Assembly: GCA_019925095.2 (NCBI GenBank)
Contig: CM034407.1
Location: 8,196,710-8,260,709 of the forward strand
Reading direction: 5' to 3'
DNA: 64,000 nucleotides
From: Dendrolimus kikuchii
Lineage: Eukaryota > Arthropoda > Insecta > Lepidoptera > Lasiocampidae
In this document: in pieces, positions 12,171 to 23,611 of the stretch
How positions within the stretch are numbered: position 1 is the first letter of the stretch
Layout: each line of letters begins with the position of its first letter
Position numbers and translations under genes: made by a program
Notes under the pieces: model-generated
Database searches by the model: none
What the model was told of the DNA's origin: nothing
Seen by the model: the letters and a program-made list of their open reading frames with translations, nothing else

Positions 12171-12811
12171 GAGTAACTTTATAACAAAAGCTTTGTAAGA
12201 TTAAATCAAATTATTACATAGCCTTGTATGTATAGGTATAGTGTTATTATTGATTGTTACATGTTTTGTATTGATTAAATAAACAAATAATCCTAATGTA
12301 TCAGTAGAACTTAGAACGCAATCGAGTCAACAAAATCTATACGTCTGCAACTGCAGCATTATAATTTAAACTTTAAAGGATTTAAATTCTTATTATTTTG
12401 TGTCCGTGTAACCGTGAAATACATGGTTTTATTTAGTGGAACAATGTTTTATCGTGACAGAAAGCGTACGAGCAAGCAAATTTTATTCTGAAACAATATG
12501 GGAGATATAGTTTCCTTTACATCCGACCACCAACAGCTATGATATTCAATATCCTATTGTTCTTTTGTACGGTCTACTTTCTCGACATTTCTTTGTGTAA
12601 GCAAACCGTGTAACATTACACTAGGAATTTTGCTTTGAAAATGAGTAGAAAGGTTTTATCATGAAGTAAGAGGAGTAACAGCTATTTTTAATTGTAACAC
12701 TTTTAATGGCTTACAATGGCTGGAGAAATAAAAGCAATAATCTAGGAAAAAAACCGACCTCGAAAATGTTCCTAAATCCTATATAACTAGATAGGTTATT
12801 CTATACACGCT
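12171..12811. other. Non-coding stretch
   Basis: No gene or repeat is recognised. Confidence 0.4.
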
Positions 12812-13110
12812 TTATTTATTTGCTGAAGCTGACAAACAAGCAGATGGCACACCTAATACAACGTGGTTGCCGTCGCCTGTATTCTGGCAACACCAAGGTC
12901 CCAATTCTGCTCTTACAATATCGTCAGAATGGTCGACCACTGTCGTCATTATGGTTGTTCTTTGATATTCCGTTCTGACGATATCGTAAGAGCAGAATTG
13001 GGGTCCAAGGATAATGTCAACGCGTTGGCAGCCTCTAAGATGTTAAAGAGGAGGTTGAGACGGGAGGGATGGGATAGAGGGTGGAACCGTAAGGAAGATG
13101 GGATATGACA
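12812..13110 (-). mobile_element. LINE 3' tail (family L) carrying a MITE
   Basis: The copy reads as the complement of the LINE tail also seen at 34.1 kb. On the + strand it shows tttatttgctgaagctgac, then gttgccgtcgcctgtattc and gcaacacc, then (after the inserted MITE) ataatgtcaacgcgttggc. The part to 13,110 resembles the diverged copy at 32.9 kb (gggatagagg-type sequence). It has no intact coding frame. Confidence 0.65.
12899..13004. mobile_element. 106-bp MITE with about 32-bp terminal inverted repeats
   Basis: The left end (TCCCAATTCTGCTCTTACAA, continuing atatcgtcagaat) is mirrored by the right end, whose complement reads ACCCCAATTCTGCTCTTACG and continues atatcgtcagaac. The unit is flanked by the direct repeat CCAAGG (12,893-12,898 and 13,005-13,010). 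Removing the unit and one CCAAGG leaves a continuous LINE tail (gcaacaccaagg then ataatgtcaacgcg), as in other copies. This supports insertion with a duplication of about 6 bp. CCAAGG is close to its own complement, so the exact duplication length is uncertain. Confidence 0.75.
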
Positions 13111-15255
13111 TTGAATCTTAAAACTGAAATGATTTCGAATCTTATAACAAAAGATTACAGACACAGCTGGTTAAAAACATAAATATCTGATCTTTAATTT
13201 AATCTTTCATTAAGATTCTTGAGTGTAACAATCAATCCTTAAGAATACATATACATCGTTTTGTTTACGTCATCAGTACTTTACAAAGATTTCATTAGTT
13301 CAATAACCGTCTCAAAATTCAAAGTGTATACCAATATTTTTCATAGTCACCTATTCATCTTATCTTTTTCGAAGAAAATCTTTATCAATGCAGGTGTAAG
13401 AGTAACTCAATACGACCGTGTCACACAGAAAAGGTATATCAAAGTTGTTTGTATAATAAGTACTTTGCCCTTTACCGCAACCTCGTTTGCTTGGAGGTAA
13501 TTTGATCTCTACGATAATTTGACAATTTTACATAAAAAATATCGCGCTTGTTATCCCTTGGGTTACAGACCTTGCCCTTTGGTGATGTTATAATAAACAT
13601 GAACAAAAATATTCAAATATTTTACATTACTCTAAGAGAAAAGTGACACGACCTTTGCCCTGATTGATGTGCCGTTTTGTATTAGTGAAAGAACGGAAAA
13701 CCTTTTAACCTTTTTTATTTCCCTCACATTTTAGAGTTTCGTAGCCATTTTGCGGAAAAGGGAGCTTGTATGAAACTGTCCAGCCCCTCCATCTGTCCGT
13801 ATTTCACGGCAATAAAATTTCTTTTTAATGTTCGAGTGCACCCGGGTGAAGTTCATGTATGTTGAAAATGAAACTTTTATGACCAGGTGTACTCGTCGCA
13901 TTTATAATATGTGTTTGTAAAGGAGGTAGGCCGGGCAATATTTGGTGCGTGTGAAGTTGGTTATCTACGAGAGTGAATCAAATAGTTCTTGGAAACAATA
14001 TTAAAAAATGCAAAAATTAAAAAAAACCCAGTTAATTTAGAATTATATTAAACAATATAGTGTGTAATTTCTAATATATATGTAATGTCACGTCGTAATG
14101 TGGTCTTGCTAAATAGATGTTTTTTGTTTCTTCTTTCTAAATATATGTATAAGCCGATTCAATAAAGAAAAGAATCTAAAACGGCGGCTTGTACTTCCGT
14201 TGACAGACATAGTACAATCAGCAAAAAAAAATCTGGTCTAATTTTTTTCAAATTAATATGAAAATGCATGGCCAGATCGTTTTTATTTCAAATAGTACGG
14301 TTCAAAATATTACATATTTAGCTGAATGAAGTAATGACCGATTCCAAAATCAAATATACATAAAATTTTGTAATGCAAGTACTTAGTTAGAAAAGGACTT
14401 TATTTAGTTTTTAATAGAACTGTAACCCTAGGCTACATTAGTGATCTAAATCGTAAAATTGCCTAATGTCGCCTAGTGTGGACATATTTAACTTGGTTTA
14501 AAAGCCCCCAATTAGACTGCTAGACTTGTCACGTCCATCAAAATTTTGGTAGCACATAGATAACACATAGATTTTGGTTAAAAATATAAATACATAAAAA
14601 ATCAAGACTGACTTTTTTTCTTACGTTACACTCGAGAGTGAGTACAGACGGCACTAACATGCGAACGAGAGAGCATGATTAGCGTCGCCATTTTAGATTC
14701 GTTAATTTAATGAACCAGTTTATATTTTTCAAAACTCACCCCCTCAAGTTAGTTCTATCCGATAAAAAGGTAGCCTAAATCTAACCCTAGGATATATATA
14801 TCACTCCTGCAATATTTTATTACGATCCGTTCCACGAATTAGACGTAAATATGTAACAAAGACTTACTTTCTCAATTATGTATCATCAGAGTTTTCCCTG
14901 GGGCTATGCCGCGGGTCAAATCCTATGAGGTCGCTCTATTTTACTTACATAAAAACTTAATTACGTTTTTTATATATAACCTTCAGTGAAAAAAATTATG
15001 TAACTGATGGTGAAAACAGCTTAAAAATAGATTTAAGAGCAGTTAGCGGATCTAAAGACAGACAGATACAGAAAGCAACTTTGTTTTATACTATATAAAG
15101 ATTAGTATGAAAGTATAGATAAGAGTGTTCATGCCTTTGCAAATTATTATAAATCAATGGACTTTGAGTATAAAACTAATAATAAATAAAATAAAAAATT
15201 ACGAGTTAATTTCATTCGTGGGAAGTATTAAAACAGACACTTCTGGTTTAAATAT
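13111..15255. other. AT-rich non-coding stretch
   Basis: No gene or known repeat is seen over 2.1 kb. The frame at 13,261-13,500 has no family feature. Confidence 0.4.
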
Positions 15256-15264
15256 TTGTAGTTA

Positions 15265-15503
15265 CATACATACTACATACATAACTTCAAGCCAGTTCCC
15301 TTGCGGGGAAGGCACGAACAACAGAGCGCCATTTAGGCCCATTCTTACACACCTCACTTGCTTCTTTGACATTCATAACTCTTGTCATGCACACTCGTCT
15401 GTTCTTAAGGCTCCCGACATCACCCTCCGCTAGTACACGATCAATTTGATCATGGAAGGTGTGTCGTGGCCTTCCACGACTTCTGCATCCATCCACTTTT
15501 GCA
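15265..15503 (-). mobile_element. LINE family R-A 3' end, copy 1
   Basis: The minus strand encodes the C-terminal end of a LINE protein (VDGCRSRGRPRHTFHDQ ... NVKEASEVCKN ... FPARELA, stop), followed by a (TATG)n tail seen as catacatacat on the + strand. It is flanked by TTGTAGTTA (15,256-15,264 and 15,504-15,512), a 9-bp target-site duplication. The copy is nearly identical to the one at 47,549-47,869, which points to recent activity. It is 5'-truncated to 239 bp. Confidence 0.85.
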
Positions 15504-15512
15504 TTGTAGTTA

Positions 15513-16071
15513 GTTGCATTTATAACAAGTGGAATAGTAAGAAGCCATCAAGTTAGCAACAAGAATTACGACCACTGCCTGCTGTTCGGTTAGCATCGAT
15601 TAAAAACCTATTAGCATATGTTTAGTTATTGTTCTTAAATTACCGTGGCTCACGAGTCACCGAAACGTATGTTATATAAACATTTTTTAAACATTGATTG
15701 AAATCAGTAACGCCTACTTGAGTTGCTACATTAGTTCAATTATAAAAAGCTACTCATAACGACAAATTGTTTATGCTATCACTAATGTCTCTGCTCTATC
15801 TGGGATAATATTAGTAACCGTTTCACGCAGATGTAGCGATGGGTTTAATGCCTTAATTGACTTATTTGTGATGCGACATTGTTATTGATTGTTAATGACA
15901 TTAATCGTTCACAGATACATTAGTATGTAGATAATCATTAAAGACGTTAATTTTAACGCTGTAAACAAGACGTGGCCACAGTTACCAACACTAACGTTAT
16001 CCCAGATGGAGCATGAATAAAAGAATAGTCAATCGTTGATTTTATATACCACAGAACTATTTGCCTATTTC
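15513..16071. other. Non-coding stretch
   Basis: No gene or repeat is recognised. Confidence 0.4.
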
Positions 16072-16235
16072 AGTTTTTTATTGCTTAAAGCGAGCAAACA
16101 GACGGCGCACCTGTCGGTATCGTCGCCTATGGTCGTTTGAACACCAGGAGCGTTACTAACGCATTGCCAGCCTCTATAATGTTTCCAAGCGTTTGACGGA
16201 GTTTTTGGCGGGAACTGAAAGGGGAAGTTGTGCTG
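16072..16235 (-). mobile_element. LINE 3' tail (family L), diverged
   Basis: The + strand shows tttattgcttaaagcgagc, gacggcgcacctgtcggta, tcgtcgcctatggtcg and acgcattgccagcctc. These match the complement of the 3' end of the LINE at 34.1 kb with many substitutions. It is an old 5'-truncated copy. Confidence 0.6.
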
Positions 16236-18138
16236 TGCAGTTTTATTTTCTAAAAATGTATAAAATTACTCTAAAGTGAACAACAGTTGTAGGATATTGA
16301 TAGTTTTTGAGTAGTAATTATGTGTTTTGTGAGAAATGTGAACTGTATATTCAAATGTGGCCTTTCGAGTTTTCACAAGAACTCCGTTAAATGGCGTCGA
16401 TTTTAGCCTACAATACAACTGTGCCTGGCTTATTAAAGGCCCTAGTTGCTAAGCTATAAACATCAAAAAAATACTTTTGACGTTTGCACGTCCATCAACT
16501 TGCATATTTCTTGACAGTCAGGCTTACATGAAACAAATGACATAATTGTCGTACTTTATTGTGGTGGGTGACGTAATAGTGATGTTCTGTGAGTCATGTA
16601 ACGCACAGACTATTAAACGATCGACACTATAAGTAAATAAATCGAAAGTGACCGATCTGAAAATAAGATATTTTCTACATTAAAGAAAAATAATTGAATA
16701 AAACTATTATTCTTATTTTTTGTATTTTTATTTAGAAATGAAATCGATTTTTATGACAAATCGAGTCGGTAACGCATTAAGAAATTACTACTTGATCCGT
16801 CATCGAGCTGTCAAAAGTAAAATGAATGCCTGGGTCTTCTATATTAATTTACCCTGTGGGGTATAGGGGTTTATTTTGTTCTGTGAAATCACAAATAAAT
16901 ATGCCAAAGGTAGGATAAAATGTGGAGGATCATAATACTGAAAAATTAACTTATTTTTATATAAACAATTACGATTTTTCCGGAAGTAATTTACACGTCT
17001 TACAACCTCTCAACGTGTTTATAAGTAGTCATACTTAAGCAAATGTAGATAATTACTCAAGAAATCATGGTGGTCATGTATATAATAGTTGCAACAAGGA
17101 AGAGCCTTGGTCTAAAGCGTAGGTCTAAGTACACAAGATTGTTATTTCGTAATATATTTATAACGTATAGAAGTCTTGTTAACTCAGTACTAAGATATCT
17201 GCCTCTTTGTCTAGTACGACGTGGATTTGAATCTTGACAGAGCATGAAATGTTGTCGAAAATGAATTGAATGAATGAATGAATGAACATGCTTTATTGTA
17301 CGTTAAAATTCCATTAATACAAGTGACAATTACCAATACAGTACACAGAGTTATCGCTACTAGCGATTTCTTGCAGACAACCTTTGGGTGGAAAAAGAAG
17401 TTTCATAAGAACAAGATGTGTGTAATCCGCTAATCCGTGTTTAACAAACGTGTGCTGCGTTACTATTACATACTCCATGATCATCATCTTATTGTTAAAT
17501 CCCGATTGTGTACCTATCGTTCGTTTAGAACCCGGACGAACCGCTTTATCCTTTTTCAACCTCACGCGGTTCTTAACACTTCTTATTGTGAAAACACTTG
17601 CACAATTGACAAGAATGACATTTTAAAGAGTTAAGATTTCAAGCCAGCGTTTGATGGTGTATGAGAATATATTTTCTACCAGGATCTGGCGGAGTCGTTA
17701 TGGCTACACTTTTGTTTCCCACATAACTTCCCCATTTCCGTATAACTGTCCGTTGCCTTAAATAAGAAGCCTCGAGTCCAACATTGGGTATTTATGGGCT
17801 TAAAAAGACACTCTGCGGTCATTAATATTAATGAGTACTTAAGATTAATGTCACATTGTCGTGTTTTTCTGTGAACGCTCTTAAGTGGGAACGAGTCACT
17901 TTAACCTTGTGAAAATACTATTTACGTTAAAACTATAATAGTTTGCTGTGCAATTTATTCACAATTCATGTAAATGTTTTTGAAATCTTAAAAGCATACG
18001 TACGACATCGTTACAATTTTTAAACAACACAAAATGCCAATACTTATTATTTGATTAAAATTAATTCTACTAACCACAGCAAATAATTAAAATGCGTAGA
18101 AAATATACTTCAAATTTGAGGCAATTCAACCTTAAGTG
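16236..18138. other. Non-coding stretch
   Basis: No gene is recognised over 1.9 kb. A short (GAAT)n run occurs at about 17,265-17,285. The frames at 17,057-17,634 overlap on both strands and look random. Confidence 0.4.
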
Positions 18139-18450
18139 TTTTTTTTTATTGCTTGAGTTCAGCAGACAGGCAGACTGTCCACTTGATGGAAGGCGGTTAC
18201 CATCGCCTATGGACATTTGCAACACCAAAGGTGCTACAAATGCGCAGCTGTTCTCTTAACGGAGACTGGAACCTGGTCACTAATGCCGGAACACAAGTCA
18301 AGATTGTTATGGCGGCATACTCTAGACCAGGGGTGGTAGCCATCCAGTCGAGCAAATACCCTACCACCTGGCTGTGGGTTGTTTTGTCGCCTCTTACGAC
18401 AGACCGCCCGGCCGCAGGAAGTTGTATTCTTTCTCCGTTCCCCCACGGAT
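18139..18450 (-). mobile_element. SINE-like element sharing a LINE tail, long copy
   Basis: This is a nearly full copy of a unit of about 310 bp. In the minus-strand sense it starts tatccgtgggggaacggag, passes ggtggtagggtatttgctc and ggtgttgcaaatgtccatag, and ends in ctgaactcaagcaataaaaa. The last 100 bases or so equal the tail of the LINE at 34.1 kb, including the codons for its C-terminal GVANVHR. No Pol III B-box is evident, so the promoter type is unknown. Three overlapping open frames on both strands here are by-products. Confidence 0.75.
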
Positions 18451-18959
18451 AAATCAAATGTGAAATCAAACATCAAAATAGATATTAGGCTTAAAAATTA
18501 CCACGCTTGCACAATTATGGCGACTAATTCATTTTTATGTTATTCTAGCAAGACTGTATATTATTGTCACCGCACACGACAAAATTAGTAAATTATCACC
18601 AATAAGGGCTTAAAGTCGTAATATCGTATTAGTCACAACGTCACAAACAGCGCTAATCATCTAAGAAAGATTCAATAATAGGTCGTATTTCTGCCTAATA
18701 AAGTCGATAATAGTGAAAAGTATTGCGTGCATCACTGGAATTTAGTGTTCATAAATATCAGTAGGCAATATTTACGATACAAATGGAACATGTATACATC
18801 ATTTATATGTTAATTTGATGAGCGGAACGGTTTCTATAAATACAACCGCTCTTCGTTTTCTAAACGCGTTTCGCTTTTTCTATGAGTAGGTTAAAAAAAT
18901 GGGTACAGATTTTAGATATATGAATTTGAGAATTTGGCTAAATTTGTGCATCACAAACG
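18451..18959. other. Non-coding stretch
   Basis: No gene or repeat is recognised. Confidence 0.4.
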
Positions 18960-19290
18960 TATCACGGAAAATTTATGTCACATTACAAATCATCATATTA
19001 CCATACCTTACACAATCCATCCATCTCTTTTTTGGTCCTTTATATTTGTACCCATCAATGTTCCAGTTTAACATTACTTTTGTCACTTGACTTTCATCCC
19101 TACTCATTACATGCCTATACCACCTTAGTCCGCTTCGTCTCAATATTTTAGTCACGGGTGCAACTTTCAAAGATGCCCTACTACTCCTACTACCTACTCA
19201 TTTATCTCCTAATTCATTCTTGTAACACCACACATCCATCTCAACATTCTCATCTCAGCTAAGTGGAGATGCTTTTGGTCTAACATTCGG
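18960..19290 (-). mobile_element. RTE-type LINE remnant (RLRWYGHV-type C-terminus)
   Basis: The minus strand gives AEMRMLRWMCGVT-like residues (about 19,265-19,225) in one frame and, after a frameshift, KVAPVTKILRRSGLRWYRHV, SRDESQVTKV and GPKKRWMDCV (19,165-18,990). These are C-terminal motifs of RTE-clade reverse transcriptase proteins. The element differs from families R-A and R-B. Frameshifts and stops make it a pseudogene fragment. Confidence 0.7.
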
Positions 19291-19411
19291 AATCTTATTC
19301 CTCTCCTTATATAATATTACCCAAAATCAGTCTAATATAAAGCCGTGACCACAGTAAACTTTGCGGTCAAGATCATTTTGATGTGTAATAATTAAATCAA
19401 ATGTCAACCAT

Positions 19412-19985
19412 ACATACATACATAATATCACGCCTGTTTGCCATGGGGGTAGGCAGAGACTATGGATCTCCACTCCGCGACGATCCTGACAAACAACTTT
19501 CGCTTCATTTACTTTCATTAACCTCTTCATACTTGCACGTTTATGTTTTTTACCTGACCTCTCTTTAACACTTCTGATATTTGACCATGGTGTGTTCGTT
19601 TTGGTCTACCGGCAACAATTCTATCATTCACAATACTGTCGTACACCTGTTTTGTGATTCTACTTTCATCTATTCTCTCTATCTGTCCAAACCACCTTAA
19701 CATTCCTTTTTCAACTCTTGTTATTACATCTTCTTTCAATCCACAACGTTCCCTTATAACACTGTTCCTTATCATATAATTCAAGCTAATCGCACATATA
19801 CTTCTCAAAGCTCTCATTTCAACTGCGTTTATCCTACTTTCATGCTTCTTCTGCCATACCCAACCTTCACTGCCATACGTCAGGGTTGGCACTAACACCC
19901 CTTTATGGACAGCGAAGCGTGCCTTTACAGACACTTTCTGGCTGTTCATAAAAGAGTTTAGCGCTCCATTCACTTTATTACCTGC
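19412..19985 (-). mobile_element. LINE family R-B 3' end, copy 1
   Basis: The minus-strand frame from 19,973 to 19,527 begins MNGALNSFMNSQKVS and contains GVLVPTLTYGSEGWVWQKK, NAVEMRALRSIC, EKGMLRWFGQIERIDESRI and GRPKRTHHGQI, the C-terminal part of a LINE protein. It continues in another frame as VNEAKVVCQDRRGVEIHSLC and ends in a (TATG)n tail, seen as catacatacata at about 19,411-19,424. The break near 19,527 is a frameshift. No clean target-site duplication was found. The family is related to R-A but clearly distinct. Confidence 0.75.
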
Positions 19986-21051
19986 TATAAAAGTTAAATA
20001 AATGCTATAAAGGTCAAATCAAACCATTTTGTCAATTACTTTGTCAAAATAATTGATTTGGTTTGAGTTCTAATTGTGGCCGTCTAACCGCACGCCACAT
20101 TCTTCAATCACTCGCTTTCAACCAATGCCAGGCTAACCATAGACCCTTCATTATATTGATCATTTATTACCTACATTTTCGTAGCTTGATGATCACATCA
20201 CAGATGTTTTGAAGAACGGTCAGGTAAAAAATATTTGTTGTAAATAATAATAATAAATTTGCGCGATAATGTATGTCGTAGCTTAGTAGTTCAGGCGTAA
20301 AAGTGCAGGCTTGTTATAACTATGACGTGTTTTCGAATTGTGGCAGAGAAAACATGCAAGGGTTAGGCAGTTCTTTCTTAGCCATTTTGATAATAACGAA
20401 ACCCTTATACAACTCTCATTAACGTCTGTCTATCCATGTAAGATGGGCGTTTTTATAGATAACTACAAAATCTATAAATCATTATATTTTATAGATATAT
20501 ATCGGTACTCAATTGTTTAGTGAATCCATAATATAGTTTTGCCACCATACATTTTATAACAGATTAATAAAACACGTCGCATATGGTCAGACAAGTCTTC
20601 AAAAATCGTAAGTTATGTTTCTTTGTGTCTTTTTTATTTCAGGTTCGAGCCCTACAGTGGGATGTGTTTATTGAGCTTCCATTAATGCGACGGTAAATTT
20701 CTATCGATTATTAGTAATAAATTTTCCGGACCCTCAGCATAATAACGCTTCTCAAGGTTATTTTTACGCCGCGTTTATTATATTATCTAAGCGTATAATT
20801 TGAACAATAAGAATTTAATTGATTGAGGCCATTGTTTATATAATCTCTGCGCAAATCATTGTTTTGATGTCAATTGTTATTTGATTAGATGATGTAAAAC
20901 TATTATATAATTAGATATCGTATTAAATAGAACCTTCGTTAAGTCTACGTCATAGTCGAATATCATACAAAATTGCGTTAGCGTGTTATCGGAAATAATA
21001 AAGTTAAAAAATATTGTAAACTGTTTAGTACAAACTTTTATTTTAGAATTA
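19986..21051. other. AT-rich non-coding stretch
   Basis: No gene or repeat is recognised. Confidence 0.4.
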
Positions 21052-21410
21052 TACATACATACACATTGTTACGCCTGTTTCCCATAGGGTTAGGCAGAGA
21101 CGATGAATTTTCTCTTGCTACGATCTTGACATACATCTTTTGCTTCATATACTTTTATTAATGTCAAAGAAGCAAGTGAGGTGTGTAAGAACGGACCTAA
21201 ATGGCGCTCTGTTGTTCGTGCCTACCCCGCAAGGGAACTGGCGTGAAGTTATGTATGTATGTATGTATGTACTTTTATTAATCTTTCCATACACTCATTG
21301 TAGGTGTTGTATACTTGGCCATTCTTTAAGACATCCTCGATTTGATCGTGGGAAGTACATCACGGTTTACAGGCATCAACAGGCACAACGAGTGACAAAA
21401 CAAGTGTATG
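21052..21410 (-). mobile_element. LINE family R-B 3' end, copy 2, interrupted and internally inverted
   Basis: The minus-strand R-B tail (complement of ttacgcctgtttcccatagg ... tgcttcatatacttttatt) is split by an R-A tail at 21,163-21,270 and resumes at 21,283 with diverged R-B-like sequence (ttgatcgtgggaagtacat). Beyond about 21,350 a piece reads in the opposite sense, RVTKQVYDN on the + strand, which corresponds to a more 5' part of the same protein. A 5' part inverted relative to the 3' part is what twin priming during LINE insertion produces. Confidence 0.6.
21163..21270 (+). mobile_element. LINE family R-A 3' end, copy 2, nested in R-B copy 2
   Basis: Only the last 108 bp of an R-A LINE is present: the codons for KEASEVCKNGPKW-like residues to the stop, then (ATGT)n. 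It is flanked by ACTTTTATTAAT (21,151-21,162 and 21,271-21,282), a 12-bp target-site duplication. The duplicated sequence belongs to the host R-B copy, so R-A inserted after R-B. Confidence 0.85.
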
Positions 21411-21826
21411 ACAACATCTTCCTTTCATGCATTCTTTTTTATAATTTTATAATACCTAGTTATAAAGTACCTGGTTATATTAAAAACAAGCTGTTTTTCT
21501 TTATCAAGCAAGATATTTCAAAATTGTAATCGGCTAACGACTATTATGATAAACTATCTCAATCAATTAGACATATTTTCCAGTGTACTAGGTGTTATGG
21601 GGCCCAATTACTTCTACTCTCTTGTACAAATATATGGTTATAATGACTAAACATGGCAGTCTAAAACGAAACAACGTGAAGTAGGCATCTACCATTTCAC
21701 CTTGGACTAACGTGGCAGATATACCGTCCACCCATCTAAAGACGTCGAGGTTCGAATTCATTAAATGGACTTTTATAAGATGATATTTTTAATATCATCC
21801 AGTGAGGTGTAATGTATTTATACATA
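21411..21826. other. Non-coding stretch
   Basis: No gene or repeat is recognised. Confidence 0.4.
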
Positions 21827-21959
21827 TACCTAGTCTTGCCATAAATATTGTAACAAAGATTTATTTTTTTCTATTGCAAATAACATTTATAAGTTTTACA
21901 GTGTGTTAGTTTAATACGTAAAAATAAAAGAATTTAAAATATAAAAAGCTTATTCGAAG

Positions 21960-23478
21960 TGGTCTCCATTAACTGCAATACAGTCCTTTAAACGTTGACG
22001 CTAGTTATCTATAGAAGCACGCACTCTTTCCATGGAAAAATTCTTCACTGCCAATCGTATGGATGTTTTAGGGACTCCAAATTATCATGGCGTTTAGAGC
22101 AAGCCGTACTCTCTAAAACTGACCATAAATCATAATCCAGCGGATTAAGATCGGGACTAGACGACGGCCAGTCTTCAGCTCTGACGAAGTCCGAAACGTT
22201 CGTTTCCAACCAAGACTGCGTGGACCGAGCTTAAGGGTGCTTTTCCACCAGAGATGTAATATGCTACGTTGCTATGGATACGTTTGATATCCACCAATCA
22301 TATTCATTGGTGCACATAGCTTAGCACTGGTGAAAACGAATTCAATTAAGATATGTTTTTTTATATGGAAGGATGCGTGCTATGGATGCCTGCTATGGGC
22401 CGTCGCGAGTGCTATAGCTATGTGCAGAGCAGAGTACCTACAGTATGCCCGCGTTTGTCGCTAAAAGTAGACATGCCATCGTGGAAGCAAAAAGTTATTT
22501 TATATCTCGCAATGTGCGAAGAAGAACTCATGGAGGAAGATGAATTGCTGTTCATCTTTTTACTCCGACGAAGAAAATATAGATTTCGCATCTTTCTCGC
22601 ACAGATACTTTGCGGCGGCGCATCTTCCTCGCACAGCCATATAGCTTAGTATTGCTGGAATCGATCACATATTTTCGTAGCGTAGATTTCACATCTTCGC
22701 AGCAAAGCTGCATAGCACATCTCTGGTGGAAAGGCACCCTTATGACCCGGCGCCATCTTGCTGGAAGGACCATTCTTGGTTATTGAATATGGTGTTGTTA
22801 AGGGGCTTAACTACCTTCTCAAGAATGGTATCTTGATACACTTGTGCCGATGTTTTGATACCTTTTTCACAAAAATATGGCTCAGTCACTCCTTCATAGC
22901 TAACACCCCACCAAACCATCACTGAAGACGGATAGTGCCCACGTTGCACTCTGTCAACTAATTAAGAGGCTTCCTTAGAGCTTGGAGCATAAATACGGTC
23001 ATTTTTTTTGTTAAGATGTTGCTCAATTGTAAAAAAAATTTCATCCGTAAACAAAACTTTTCTGTGACCGACCTTTGCGTACCGCTTCAGTAGTTGGTTC
23101 GATTTGACCACCCTATTCTTTTTTAAATTAGTTAAGAAATGACCTGTGCGTTTCATACAGGCTGCAAGTTCTAAGTTATCTTTTAAAATACGTGACATGT
23201 TTCTAGGTGATATCTTCATCTCCCGAGATAAAATCTTTTGCTTTCGGACAGGATTTCTTCGAATTCTTTCCCTTACTGCTTTCACCACCTTTTTCGTACC
23301 AACACTACGTGGACGGCCAGATCTTTTTCTGTCAGAAACAGAGGAGGTCTCATTGTACCTATTAATAGCCCGGTACACAAACATTTAATTAATACCAAGC
23401 GTATGGAGAGTTTTAAAAATTACATTTGGCTCCATACCTACTTTGTTTAAGCAATCACAGAGATTCGGTTCGCAAAAT
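21960..23478 (-). pseudogene. maT-like transposase, inactivated
   Basis: This transposase would cut and rejoin transposon ends in the nucleus. Reading from 23,478 downward, the N-terminal helix-turn-helix part is interrupted by TAA just before MFVYRAINRYNE at 23,384. Next come SGRPRSVGTKK, then the catalytic motif LFTDEIFF with the first Asp, a stop at about 22,962, SSVMVWWGVS, and QQDGAGS with the second Asp. A MITE insertion follows at 22,740. Beyond it, ARSTQSWLETNVSDF, SSPDLNPLDYDLW with the third Asp, and VLESTACSK complete the domain. The spacing of the last two Asp is 36-37 residues, as in DD37D maT elements rather than DD34E Tc1 or DD34D mariner. Two stops plus the insertion make it a pseudogene, although all three catalytic Asp survive. 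Confidence 0.8.
22234..22739. mobile_element. PIF/Harbinger-like MITE inside the maT transposase
   Basis: This 506-bp unit has imperfect inverted ends: left AAGGGTGCTTTTCCACCAG, right complement AAGGGTGCCTTTCCACCAG, both continuing agatgt. It is flanked by TTA (22,231-22,233 and 22,740-22,742). A 3-bp TTA/TAA duplication and a GGGTGC...TTCCACCA terminus fit PIF/Harbinger. Subterminal tgctatg motifs recur near both ends. A + strand frame (22,353-22,649) contains MCEEELMEEDELLFIFLLRR from 22,512, which resembles the acidic and Arg-rich start of Harbinger transposases. No nuclease domain follows, so the unit is non-autonomous. Removing it and one TTA rejoins the maT sequence. Confidence 0.75.
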
Positions 23479-23611
23479 GTTGTACAATATATTGGCGCCA
23501 AAATGAGAAAACACAATGAACAATCATATAAAAATGACAGATTCCAAATTCAAATGTAATATTTTATTTCTTTTTAATTGTAACAGTATTTATGGCCAGA
23601 CTAAGTATACA

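Larger units (their letters stand above)
21829..23605 (-). mobile_element. maT-like (Tc1/mariner superfamily) DNA transposon, split by a MITE
   Basis: The ends are inverted repeats: left CCTAGTCTTGCCATAAATAT, right complement CTTAGTCTGGCCATAAATAC, both continuing into tgt(t/a)aca. Each is bordered by TA (21,827-21,828 and 23,606-23,607), the target of this superfamily. The total is 1,777 bp, or 1,268 bp without the 506-bp MITE and one TTA duplication, which is a normal length for the family. It encodes one transposase on the minus strand, described separately. Both ends are well preserved, so the element could be mobilised in trans only if they are still recognised. Confidence 0.85.

Noticed and set aside
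13261..13500. 79-codon + frame
   Set aside because: No family feature, Ser/Phe/Ile-rich, and in AT-rich DNA.
18153..18588. Overlapping frames on both strands
   Set aside because: They lie in a SINE-like repeat and change between copies.
22353..22649. Small host gene
   Set aside because: It lies inside a MITE bounded by terminal repeats and a TTA duplication.
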